Assembly (NCBI GenBank): GCA_000759655.1
Contig: KN173872.1
Span: forward strand, 1-5,107
DNA from: Acidicaldus organivorans
GTDB lineage: Bacteria > Pseudomonadota > Alphaproteobacteria > Acetobacterales > Acetobacteraceae
Reading direction: 5' to 3'
DNA length: 5,107 nt
Part shown: piece after piece, positions 1-5,107 of the stretch
How the letters are laid out: each line of letters begins with the position of its first letter
Numbering within the stretch: the stretch's first letter is position 1
Made by a program: the position numbers and the translations under genes
Notes under the pieces: generated by a model
What the model was told of the DNA's origin: nothing
The model's database searches: none
What the model saw: only the letters and a program-made list of their open reading frames with translations

Positions 1-1
1 C

Positions 2-394
2 GCCGAGACCGCCCCCCAAAGCCCAGCCCCGGAGCCGAGTCTCATCGAGGCGATGCGTCGGGGCCTTCGCGGCCGCTGCCCGGTCTGCGGTCAGGGTCGC
101 ATCTTTTCCCGCTTCCTCAAGGTGGTGCCCCAGTGCGCGCATTGCGCCACGCCGCTCGGCAAGCTCCGCGCCGATGACGCGCCTCCCTACTTCACCATCC
201 TGCTCGTCGGGCACATCGTCGTCCCGTCCATGCTGCTCCTCGAACAGATCGCCGCTCCGCCGATCTGGGTCCACATGGCGCTCTGGATTCCGCTCACCCT
301 CCTGCTTGCGCTCGGCTTCCTCCAGCCGATCAAAGGGGTGGTGATCGGCGTGCTCTGGCGCCTCGACGCCGGAGAGGGCGAGCTCATCTCATGA
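2..394 (+). CDS. DUF983 family small membrane protein (5' end beyond window)
   Basis: The visible 130 residues match the DUF983 family, whose biochemical role is unknown. A cytoplasmic N-terminal part has RGLRGRCPVCG and then a second CxxC, so cysteines at visible residues 26, 29, 45 and 48 could form a zinc ribbon. The motif DDAPPYF follows, then two hydrophobic stretches (about 63-83 and 90-108) that look like transmembrane helices, and a short acidic end. The frame is open to the left edge with no stop. ATG 53 (visible residue 18) is the only start codon seen, but it lacks a well-spaced Shine-Dalgarno and lies right against the conserved RRGLRGRCP block. The 17 residues before it, rich in Pro and Ala and ending SLIEA, resemble usual family N-termini, so the true start is probably outside. 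In some alphaproteobacteria, as I recall, DUF983 genes lie beside cytochrome oxidase assembly genes; nothing here tests that. Stop TGA is at 392-394, 28 bases before the next gene. Confidence 0.85.
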   Translation, partial: AETAPQSPAPEPSLIEAMRRGLRGRCPVCGQGRIFSRFLKVVPQCAHCATPLGKLRADDAPPYFTILLVGHIVVPSMLLLEQIAAPPIWVHMALWIPLTLLLALGFLQPIKGVVIGVLWRLDAGEGELIS

Positions 395-410
395 GCCCCA
401 TGCGGCCGGC

Positions 411-417
411 GAGAGGG
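411..417 (+). promoter_or_regulatory. Shine-Dalgarno site of the UPF0262 gene
   Basis: GAGAGGG lies just before ATG 423; its GAGG core (413-416) is six bases from that codon. This favours ATG 423 over the in-frame ATG at 435, for which the same site would be 18 bases away. No promoter is evident in the short gap after the DUF983 stop, so co-transcription with the upstream gene is plausible. Confidence 0.6.
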
Positions 418-422
418 ATGAC

Positions 423-914
423 ATGCAGCCGGCCATGACGGCCTCGCCCCGCCTGCTCCGGGTGGTGCTGGAAGGGGCGCCGCTCACCCGCCTCTCCCCC
501 TTGCTCGAGGCCGACCGGGAACAGGCGGTGCGCGATCTCGAACTCGAGAACCATTTCGCGCTGAAGAGCCACCCCGGCCCTTACATCCTCCACCTTTCCA
601 TCCAGGAAGGCCGCCTCGTCTTCGATGTGCGCGACGCGGCAGACGAGGTGATCGTCGTCCACATGCTGGCGCTCGGCCCCTTCCGCCCGCTGATCAAGGA
701 CTATCACCTCCTGGTTGAGAGCTATCACCTCGCCCTCGCCGAAGGCCGCGAGGCGCGCATCCAGGCGATCGACATGGGCCGCCGCGGCCTGCACAACGAG
801 GGCGCCGAACTGATCCGGGCGCGTCTCAAGGACAAGGTCGATGTCGATTTCGACACGGCCCGCCGTCTTTTCACCCTGGTCTGCGTCCTCCATAAGCGGG
901 ATGATTCCGGCTGA
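423..914 (+). CDS. UPF0262 family conserved protein of unknown function
   Basis: This 163-residue soluble protein matches UPF0262, a family conserved in Alphaproteobacteria with no assigned function. The diagnostic blocks are present: YILHLSIQEGRLVFDVRD (about 54-71), FRPLIKDYHLLVESYHLA (about 87-104), then an almost invariant stretch from RIQAIDMGRRGLHNEGAELI (112-131) through LKDKVDVDFDTARRLFTL (135-152), ending near VLHK. There is no signal peptide, transmembrane segment or cysteine metal motif. Length is normal for the family. The start at ATG 423 has a good ribosome site; an in-frame ATG at 435 would remove only four residues. It lies between the DUF983 gene and mtnA on the same strand, with gaps of 28 and 86 bases. 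In other alphaproteobacteria I recall this family near hisD and infA; that context is not seen here. The family call is firm, the function is not known, and proximity to mtnA alone does not establish a role in methionine salvage. Confidence 0.9.
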   Translation: MQPAMTASPRLLRVVLEGAPLTRLSPLLEADREQAVRDLELENHFALKSHPGPYILHLSIQEGRLVFDVRDAADEVIVVHMLALGPFRPLIKDYHLLVESYHLALAEGREARIQAIDMGRRGLHNEGAELIRARLKDKVDVDFDTARRLFTLVCVLHKRDDSG

Positions 915-930
915 GCTGGGAAGCCTTTCG

Positions 931-969
931 ATGAACGCCCAGGCCCCCTCCGGCCGGGTTGGCCTGTGA
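931..969 (+). other. possible 12-codon leader reading frame before mtnA
   Basis: ATG 931 opens a 12-residue frame, MNAQAPSGRVGL, ending at TGA 967-969. Its start has only a weak purine stretch upstream (GGGAAG at 918-923). The frame overlaps most of the hairpin at 940-966 and ends 31 bases before the mtnA GTG, in a different frame. It contains no run of methionine or other regulatory codons, so a classical leader-peptide attenuator is not supported. It may be chance. Confidence 0.15.
940..966 (+). promoter_or_regulatory. GC-rich hairpin in the mtnA leader
   Basis: CAGGCC (940-945) pairs exactly with GGCCTG (961-966), and inside it CCC (946-948) can pair with GGG (956-958), leaving a TT bulge at 959-960 and a seven-base loop. 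It sits in the 86-base gap between UPF0262 and mtnA, ending 20 bases before the mtnA Shine-Dalgarno. No T-run follows, so it is not a typical intrinsic terminator. It could be a weak pause, an mRNA-stability element or a translational control. I do not recognise a SAM or SAH riboswitch consensus here. Confidence 0.3.
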
Positions 970-986
970 AGATGGTTTGGGGAAGC

Positions 987-994
987 AGGAGGAG
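987..994 (+). promoter_or_regulatory. strong Shine-Dalgarno site that fixes the mtnA start
   Basis: AGGAGGAG is a near-perfect anti-16S match. The AGGAGG core (987-992) is eight bases before GTG 1001. It lies downstream of the alternative TTG at 959 and so cannot serve it. This is the main reason to start mtnA at 1001. Confidence 0.75.
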
Positions 995-1000
995 ACCGCG

Positions 1001-2083
1001 GTGAAGGTTGACGGCACGCCCTATCGCTCGATCTGGCTCGACCGCGACGGCTGGTCGGTGCGCATCATCGACCAGACCAAACTGCCCTGGTCCTTCGAAA
1101 TCGCCCGCCTCACCACGCTCGAGGACGCGGCCCACGCCATCCGCGCCATGCTGGTGCGCGGCGCCCCCCTGATCGGTGTCACCGCGGCCTACGGGCTCTG
1201 CCTCGCCCTTCGCCGCGACGCCTCCGACGCCGCCCTCGAACAGGCCGCCGAGACGCTGCGCGCCACGCGGCCCACCGCGGTCAACCTCGCCTGGGCGCTC
1301 GAGCGGATGCTCGCCAAGCTCCGCCCCGCCGCCCCTTCGGCGCGGGTCGAACTCGCCTACGCCGAGGCCGCCCAGATCGCCGAGGAGGACGTGGCGCAGA
1401 ACCAGGCGATCGGGCGCTACGGGCTCGAACTCATCGCCCATATCGCCTCGGGCCGGCCGATCCGCATCCTCACCCACTGCAATGCCGGCTGGATCGCCAC
1501 CGTCGATTGGGGCACCGCGCTCGCCCCGATCTACATGGCGCATGATCAGGGAATTCCGGTCCACGTCTTCGTCGATGAGACCCGGCCCCGCAACCAGGGC
1601 GCCCTGCTCACCGCCTGGGAACTCGGCAAGCACGGCGTGCCCCATACCCTGATCGTGGACAATGCGGGGGGGCATCTCATGCAGCGCGGCCTGGTCGATC
1701 TCGTCCTGGTCGGGGCGGACCGGGTGAGCCGGCATGGCGATGTGGCCAACAAGATCGGCACCTACCTCAAGGCCCTCGCCGCCCGCGACAATTCGGTCCC
1801 CTTCTGGGTCGCCGCTCCGGCGTCCTCGATCGACTGGAGCATCGAGGACGGCGTGCGCGACATTCCGATCGAGGAACGCCCGGCGAGCGAGGTGACCAAC
1901 GTCACCGGCCGGGCGCCGGATGGACAGGTCATGCAGGTGCGGATCTGCCCCAAGGAGACGCCCGTACTCAATCCCGCCTTCGACGTCACCCCCGCCCATC
2001 TGGTAAGCGGCATCATCACCGAACGGGGCCGTGCCGCGGCAAGCGAAGGGGGGCTGCTCTCGCTCTTCCCCGAATACCGCTAA
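1001..2083 (+). CDS. mtnA: S-methyl-5-thioribose-1-phosphate isomerase (MtnA)
   Basis: MtnA converts the aldose 5-methylthioribose-1-phosphate into the ketose 5-methylthioribulose-1-phosphate in the cytoplasm. This is a step in recycling methylthioadenosine, the by-product of polyamine (and in some bacteria homoserine-lactone) synthesis. The 360-residue protein has the family's usual length and N-terminus (MKVDG...YRSIW). Conserved blocks include RGAP (53-56), THCNAGW with Cys160, DETRPRNQG (192-200), VGADRV with Asp240, and NKIGT (251-254 for KIGT). Cys160 and Asp240 fall at the positions of the catalytic pair described for Bacillus subtilis MtnA. The C-terminal block PAHLVSGIITERG is also typical. 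The start is GTG 1001, because AGGAGG lies eight bases upstream and the protein then begins as homologues do; TTG 959 would add 14 unconserved residues. The fold is shared with eIF2B-like proteins, but the catalytic motifs make isomerase the best call. No mtnP, mtnK or mtnBCD lies in the window, so the later fate of the product is open. It converges on ureG. Confidence 0.96.
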   Translation: MKVDGTPYRSIWLDRDGWSVRIIDQTKLPWSFEIARLTTLEDAAHAIRAMLVRGAPLIGVTAAYGLCLALRRDASDAALEQAAETLRATRPTAVNLAWALERMLAKLRPAAPSARVELAYAEAAQIAEEDVAQNQAIGRYGLELIAHIASGRPIRILTHCNAGWIATVDWGTALAPIYMAHDQGIPVHVFVDETRPRNQGALLTAWELGKHGVPHTLIVDNAGGHLMQRGLVDLVLVGADRVSRHGDVANKIGTYLKALAARDNSVPFWVAAPASSIDWSIEDGVRDIPIEERPASEVTNVTGRAPDGQVMQVRICPKETPVLNPAFDVTPAHLVSGIITERGRAAASEGGLLSLFPEYR

Positions 2084-2087
2084 AGGA

Positions 2088-2097
2088 GGCGCGCGCC
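2088..2097. repeat. 10-base perfect palindrome in the convergent gap
   Basis: GGCGCGCGCC reads the same on both strands and lies five bases after the mtnA stop. As RNA it could fold only with a tight loop. In DNA this GC-rich, chance is a real possibility; it may add to transcript ending together with the hairpin that follows. Confidence 0.35.
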
Positions 2098-2102
2098 GCG
2101 CC

Positions 2103-2121
2103 CTGCCCCATGACAGGGCAG
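2103..2121. terminator. candidate bidirectional terminator hairpin between mtnA and ureG
   Basis: CTGCCC (2103-2108) pairs with GGGCAG (2116-2121) around a seven-base loop (CATGACA). The site is in the 48-base gap between two convergent genes, where a terminator is expected for both. The stem is short, and neither strand carries a T-run after it, so this is not a strong intrinsic terminator; Rho-dependent ending is equally likely. Confidence 0.35.
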
Positions 2122-2131
2122 AAGGCAAGGG

Positions 2132-2776
2132 TCAGCCGGACGCCGATGAGGCCAGGGAAAGGCCGCCCTCACGCTCGATGAAGGCGGCGATTTCGGTAAC
2201 GCCGATCCCGGCGCGGATATTGGTGAAGGTGAAGGGGCGGTCTCCCCGCTGGCGCCGCGCATCGCGCTCCATCACCGCGAGATCGGCCCCGACATAGGGC
2301 GCGAGATCGATCTTGTTGATGATGAGGAGGTCACTCCGGGTGATGCCTGGGCCACCTTTGCGCGGGATCTTGTCCCCCTCCGAGACGTCGATGACATAGA
2401 GGGTGAGATCGGCGAGTTCGGGGCTGAAGGTCGCGGCGAGATTGTCTCCGCCGCTTTCGATCAGGATGAGATCGAGGCCGGGGAACCGCGCGCAGAGCGT
2501 CCGCACCCCGGCGAGATTGATCGAAGCGTCCTCGCGGATGGCGGTATGCGGGCAGCCTCCGGTCTCGATGCCGAGGATGCGCTCGGGCGGCAGCGCCCCG
2601 GCCCGCATCAGGAACTCGGCGTCCTCCTTGGTGTAGATGTCATTGGTGATGGCGGCGATCTGGTAGCGGTCGCGGAAGGCGCGGCAGAGCGCTTCCATGA
2701 GCGCCGTCTTGCCCGAGCCCACCGGCCCGCCCACCCCCACCCGCAACGGGGTCTTCTGTCCCTGATATCCGTTCAT
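2132..2776 (-). CDS. ureG: urease accessory GTPase UreG
   Basis: UreG is the SIMIBI-class GTPase that, with UreF and UreD/UreH, drives nickel insertion into apo-urease in the cytoplasm; it receives nickel from UreE. The 214-residue protein shows the Walker A motif GPVGSGKT (17-24), NDIYTKEDA (45-53), the nickel-binding Cys75-Pro-His77 in [17 protein letters not shown] (107-112), the switch-like block [18 protein letters not shown] and the guanine-specificity motif NKID (154-157). [14 protein letters not shown] precedes a short Ser/Ala-rich tail. All key residues are present and length is close to the usual 200-210. The start ATG (2774-2776) overlaps the ureF stop as ATGA, so translation is probably coupled. 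A GAGG is 11 bases upstream (2788-2791), rather far to act alone. It is the last urease gene on this strand, and its stop faces the mtnA stop across 48 bases. Confidence 0.98.
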   Translation of the reverse strand: MNGYQGQKTPLRVGVGGPVGSGKTALMEALCRAFRDRYQIAAITNDIYTKEDAEFLMRAGALPPERILGIETGGCPHTAIREDASINLAGVRTLCARFPGLDLILIESGGDNLAATFSPELADLTLYVIDVSEGDKIPRKGGPGITRSDLLIINKIDLAPYVGADLAVMERDARRQRGDRPFTFTNIRAGIGVTEIAAFIEREGGLSLASSASG

Positions 2777-3444
2777 GAGCGAAAAAGCCTCGTCTCCTGG
2801 GTTTCATGCGCCATGGCGGCGATATCGGTGAGGAAGGCGGCCCCGCCGAGGGCGGCGAGGGGGTCTGCCACGCAGCTGCGCTCCGCGGTGGAGAGGATCG
2901 CCGCTTCGCGCCCGGTGAGAACGGCAAGCCCCGCCGACTGGCCGAGCGGGATGAGGCGCACCCCGGCCGAGACCAGATTGGCGATCAGCGCCTGAAGATA
3001 GCCGAGAACCGCCGCATCCTCGGCAACCCCCCGACCGGCGGTGAAAGCACCGAAAACGACGGGAAGAGATGGCGGCATGTCGGCGTCCCACGCCATCCCC
3101 CACGGGGCTGCGGCGCGGGCGAAGGCATCGCCCTGGGCGCGGCTTTCCTCGCGGCGCTCCCGGGCGGGGCTGAGGGCGTGGGCGAGCGCGGCGATCTCAC
3201 CAAGTTCGGCGCGATCTCCGGCTCGCGCCGCGCGGTGGGCGGCGCGGAGAAGGAGCGCGTCGTTCCAGGCGCTGCCATCTTCAAGGAGCACGTCGAGCCA
3301 TGCGCCGAGGCTTTCGCCATCGCGCACCCATCCCGCCGCGACCGCCCATTCGAGGCCTTGCGAATAGGCATAGGCGCCGGTCGGAAAGGCGGGCGAAAGC
3401 CAGGTGAAGAGGCGAAGAAAGAGGCGCGGCTCAAGGGTGAGCAT
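2773..3444 (-). CDS. ureF: urease accessory protein UreF
   Basis: UreF is a helical protein that binds UreD/UreH and UreG to form the complex that activates urease, and it is thought to gate nickel delivery. The 223-residue protein begins with the hallmark [20 protein letters not shown] (13-32), continues through helical Ala-rich sequence, has ESRAQG (100-105), [20 protein letters not shown] (148-167) followed by GQ, and ends [11 protein letters not shown], as expected of UreF. Length matches the family (about 220-230). The start is ATG 3442-3444, with GGAG six bases upstream. The frame is open further upstream to 3567, but that stretch is Arg/Pro-rich out-of-frame reading of ureE and lacks family similarity. 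The gene overlaps ureE by 14 bases and ureG by 4, which implies translational coupling. UreF sequences diverge widely, but the N-terminal motif and the context make the call secure. Confidence 0.96.
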   Translation of the reverse strand: MLTLEPRLFLRLFTWLSPAFPTGAYAYSQGLEWAVAAGWVRDGESLGAWLDVLLEDGSAWNDALLLRAAHRAARAGDRAELGEIAALAHALSPARERREESRAQGDAFARAAAPWGMAWDADMPPSLPVVFGAFTAGRGVAEDAAVLGYLQALIANLVSAGVRLIPLGQSAGLAVLTGREAAILSTAERSCVADPLAALGGAAFLTDIAAMAHETQETRLFRS

Positions 3445-3964
3445 GGCCCTCTCCCGCTTCTTCCCCCGCCTGTGCAGGCGCATGCCCATGCGCATAGGCG
3501 TGCGGGTGATGCGCCGCCGCGTAGGCCCCTGCCTCGGGAGTGAAGGGCTTCTCGGCTGGCATAGCATGTCCGCCGAGGCTCGTGATCATTTCGGCGAGCA
3601 CGTGATCGTTGCGTATCCGGAGCAGATTTTGGGCAACGATTTCCACGGGCACGTGGCGGTTGCCGAGATGCCAGGCGATGCGGAGCAAAGTAAGCGGCGC
3701 AGCCCTCACCTCGAGCACCGCCTCGGGCGCGGCCCGCACCCGGATCCACCCCCCGCCTTCGAGCATGAGCCCGTCGCCCTCGGCGAGACGCACCGCTTCG
3801 GAGAGATCGAGCAGCACCTCGCCGCCCCCTTGCGTCCGAAGCAGGAGACGGCGGCGATGACGGTGATCGAAGTCGAGCACGACATCATCGAGCGCTTCCG
3901 CCTCCGGCCAGTCGCCACGCCGGAAAACACGGATCGCACGCCTCGGCTGGGCAGTGGGTGTCAT
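3431..3964 (-). CDS. ureE: urease nickel metallochaperone UreE with His-rich tail
   Basis: UreE dimers bind nickel and hand it to UreG during urease maturation. The 177-residue protein has the N-terminal peptide-binding-like domain (about 1-80; VLDFDHRHRRRLLLRTQGG, then LAEGDGLMLEGGGWI) and the C-terminal ferredoxin-like metal domain (about 84-150). The latter carries AWHLGNRHVP with His99, matching the interface nickel ligand His96 of Klebsiella UreE, then LRIRNDHVLAEMI and FTPEAGAY. The Klebsiella His-Asp-His motif is Asn119-Asp120-His121 here, so one auxiliary histidine is replaced. After residue 150 a tail of about 27 residues has seven histidines (HHPHAYAHGHA, then GHAHP), typical of UreE proteins that hold several nickel ions. 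ATG 3964 is the only reasonable start; its upstream ribosome site is weak (GCGGGGCC), and ureC ends 11 bases before it, so coupling to ureC is likely. The stop lies 14 bases inside ureF. Confidence 0.96.
   Translation of the reverse strand: MTPTAQPRRAIRVFRRGDWPEAEALDDVVLDFDHRHRRRLLLRTQGGGEVLLDLSEAVRLAEGDGLMLEGGGWIRVRAAPEAVLEVRAAPLTLLRIAWHLGNRHVPVEIVAQNLLRIRNDHVLAEMITSLGGHAMPAEKPFTPEAGAYAAAHHPHAYAHGHAPAQAGEEAGEGHAHP
3447..3455 (-). promoter_or_regulatory. Shine-Dalgarno site of ureF inside ureE
   Basis: On the minus strand the sequence GGGAGAGGG lies inside the last codons of ureE; its GGAG (3451-3454) is six bases before the ureF ATG. It supports the 223-residue start and rules against the 41-residue upstream extension. 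Confidence 0.6.
3478..3493. repeat. 16-base inverted repeat in the UreE His-tail coding region
   Basis: GCGCATG (3478-3484) and CATGCGC (3487-3493) are perfect inverted arms with a two-base spacer. They lie in the Ala-His-Gly-His-Ala codons of the ureE tail, about 33 bases before the ureF start. Use of CAT codons rather than CAC makes the symmetry. The repeat may simply come from alternating His and Ala codons, but in mRNA it could form a hairpin close to the ureF ribosome site. Confidence 0.45.
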
Positions 3965-3975
3965 CTCGGCCCCGC

Positions 3976-5107
3976 TCAGAACAGGAAATAACGCTGCGCC
4001 AGCGGGAGCTCGCGCGCGGGCTCACAGGTGAGGAGCTCGCCATCGGCCCGCACTTCATACGTCTCGGGATCGACCTCGATGAGGGGCGTGGCGTCGTTGA
4101 GCACCATGTCCTTTTTACCGATATTGCGGGTGTTTTCCACCGCCCGCACCTCCCGCTCCAGACCAAGCCGTTGGGCAATCCCCTCTTCGAGGGCGAGGCG
4201 CGAGACGAAGGTGATGGCGCTTGCTCTGCGGGCCGCTCCGAAAGCGGCGAACATCGGACGCCCATGCACCGGCTGCGGCGTGGGGATGGAGGCGTTGGGA
4301 TCGCCCATCATCGCCCAGATGATGCTGCCTCCCTTGAGCACGAGATCGGGCTTGACCCCGAAAAAGGCGGGCTGCCAGAGGACGAGATCGGCGAGCTTGC
4401 CGGGCGCGATCGAGCCCACGTAGCGGGAGATCCCTTGCGCGATCGCCGGGTTGATCGTGTATTTGGCGATATAGCGGCGGACGCGGAAATTGTCGGCCGG
4501 ACCTTCGCCGAGCGGCCCGCGCTGGCACTTCATCTTGTGCGCCGTCTGCCAGGTGCGAAGAATGACCTCGCCCACCCGGCCCATCGCCTGGCTGTCGGAG
4601 GACATCATCGAAATCGCGCCGAGATCGTGGAGAATGTCCTCCGCGGCGATGGTCTCCCGCCGGATGCGGCTTTCGGCAAAAGCGAGATCCTCGGGAATGG
4701 CGGGATCGAGATGGTGGCAGACCATGAGCATGTCGAGATGCTCGTCGATCGTGTTCACCGTATAGGGCCGGGTGGGATTGGTGGAGCTCGGCAGCACGTT
4801 GGGAAGCCCCGCCACCCGGATGATGTCGGGCGCGTGCCCGCCGCCCGCCCCTTCGGTGTGGAAGGCGTGGATGGTGCGGCCCCGGAACGCGGCGATCGTA
4901 TCCTCGACGAAGCCGCTCTCGTTGAGCGTATCGGTGTGGATCATCACCTGCACGTCGAACCGTTCGGCCACGGAAAGGCAGCAATCGATCGCCGCCGGGG
5001 TCGATCCCCAGTCCTCGTGGAGTTTGAAGGCTGCCGCGCCGGCCCGCACCATTTCCTCGAGCGCGGCGGGGGCGGAGGCATTGCCCTTGCCAGCGAAGGC
5101 GAGATTG
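3976..5107 (-). CDS. ureC: urease alpha subunit UreC, C-terminal two thirds (5' end beyond window)
   Basis: UreC is the catalytic subunit of urease, hydrolysing urea to ammonia and carbamate at a two-nickel centre in the cytoplasm. The window holds 376 residues before the stop; the frame runs through the right edge. The visible part begins [13 protein letters not shown] and aligns from about residue 190 of the 567-residue Klebsiella enzyme. Visible Lys28 and His30 (AFKLHEDWG) match carbamylated Lys217 and His219; His57 matches His246, His83 His272, Cys130-His131 the flap pair Cys319-His320, Arg147 Arg336 and Asp171 (SSDSQAMGR) Asp360. The other two nickel histidines (134 and 136) lie outside. 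The C-terminus [10 protein letters not shown] is typical. ATG 5052 is an internal methionine, not the start: conserved GKGN sequence continues upstream of it. No broken or missing residue is seen, so an active enzyme is expected. ureE follows after 11 bases; ureA, ureB and ureD are presumably to the right. Confidence 0.98.
   Translation of the reverse strand, partial: NLAFAGKGNASAPAALEEMVRAGAAAFKLHEDWGSTPAAIDCCLSVAERFDVQVMIHTDTLNESGFVEDTIAAFRGRTIHAFHTEGAGGGHAPDIIRVAGLPNVLPSSTNPTRPYTVNTIDEHLDMLMVCHHLDPAIPEDLAFAESRIRRETIAAEDILHDLGAISMMSSDSQAMGRVGEVILRTWQTAHKMKCQRGPLGEGPADNFRVRRYIAKYTINPAIAQGISRYVGSIAPGKLADLVLWQPAFFGVKPDLVLKGGSIIWAMMGDPNASIPTPQPVHGRPMFAAFGAARRASAITFVSRLALEEGIAQRLGLEREVRAVENTRNIGKKDMVLNDATPLIEVDPETYEVRADGELLTCEPARELPLAQRYFLF

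Noticed and set aside
384..893. 169-codon minus-strand frame opposite UPF0262
   Set aside because: It mirrors the codons of UPF0262, a conserved family protein; no motif or independent ribosome site supports it.
959..1000. TTG 959 as the mtnA start
   Set aside because: It would add 14 unconserved residues, has no ribosome site of its own, and the strong AGGAGG at 987-992 lies downstream of it, correctly spaced for GTG 1001.
915..1000. SAM or SAH riboswitch upstream of mtnA
   Set aside because: Methionine-related genes can carry such elements, but I see only one simple hairpin and no recognisable conserved core or pseudoknot.
725..2128. 467-codon open frame on the minus strand, opposite UPF0262 and mtnA
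   Set aside because: It is antisense to two clearly conserved genes. Its product is Gly/Arg/Asp-rich with no recognisable domain, and such long antisense frames are common in GC-rich DNA because stop codons are rare in the mirror frame.
2806..3543. 245-codon plus-strand frame opposite ureF and the end of ureE
   Set aside because: Gly/Glu/Arg-rich composition typical of an antisense shadow; ureF and ureE on the other strand have diagnostic motifs.
3445..3567. 41-residue N-terminal extension of UreF, or a UreE-UreF fusion
   Set aside because: The extension is Arg/Pro-rich reading of ureE in another frame. ureE has its own stop 14 bases inside ureF and the two genes are in different frames, so this is an overlap and not a fusion such as is known in Bordetella.
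2132..5107. A novel system built around the urease genes
   Set aside because: ureC, ureE, ureF and ureG are in a standard order with intact family motifs and no inserted or extra gene between them.

Overview
The window is GC-rich chromosomal DNA from an alphaproteobacterium. The main clue is a complete UPF0262 protein, a family found essentially in Alphaproteobacteria. Codon third positions are heavily G/C, and genes are packed with short gaps or overlaps. A Rhodospirillales or Acetobacteraceae-like source would fit, but the sequence alone does not settle the order or genus. No insertion sequence, phage gene, tRNA, rRNA or CRISPR array is visible.

Left half (about 1-2083, plus strand): three genes in the same direction. 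The first is the 3' part of a DUF983 small membrane protein with a CxxC/CxxC zinc-ribbon-like N-terminus; its frame is open to the left edge. Next is a complete UPF0262 gene of unknown function. Third is mtnA, S-methyl-5-thioribose-1-phosphate isomerase of methionine salvage. An 86-base leader precedes mtnA, holding a GC-rich hairpin and a possible 12-codon reading frame. The start of mtnA is best placed at GTG 1001, behind a strong Shine-Dalgarno sequence, and not at TTG 959.

Right half (about 2132-5107, minus strand): the distal part of a urease operon in transcription order ureC-ureE-ureF-ureG. ureC enters from beyond the right edge. The visible C-terminal two thirds keep the carbamylated lysine, the nickel-binding histidines and aspartate, and the flap Cys-His that fall in this part. 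ureE, ureF and ureG are the accessory proteins that carry nickel and load it, with GTP hydrolysis, into the urease active site. The genes are tightly coupled: an 11-base gap from ureC to ureE, a 14-base overlap of ureE and ureF, and an ATGA overlap of ureF and ureG. ureA, ureB, ureD and the operon promoter are not in the window; upstream to the right is the likeliest place.

The two blocks converge at a 48-base gap (2084-2131) with a palindrome and a small hairpin that may help end transcription from both sides. Overall this is recognisable housekeeping and nitrogen-metabolism DNA. I found no convincing new system. The points worth a second look are the mtnA leader, the uncharacterised UPF0262 and DUF983 genes beside mtnA, mtnA without visible pathway partners, and the inverted repeat in the His-rich tail of ureE just before the ureF start.
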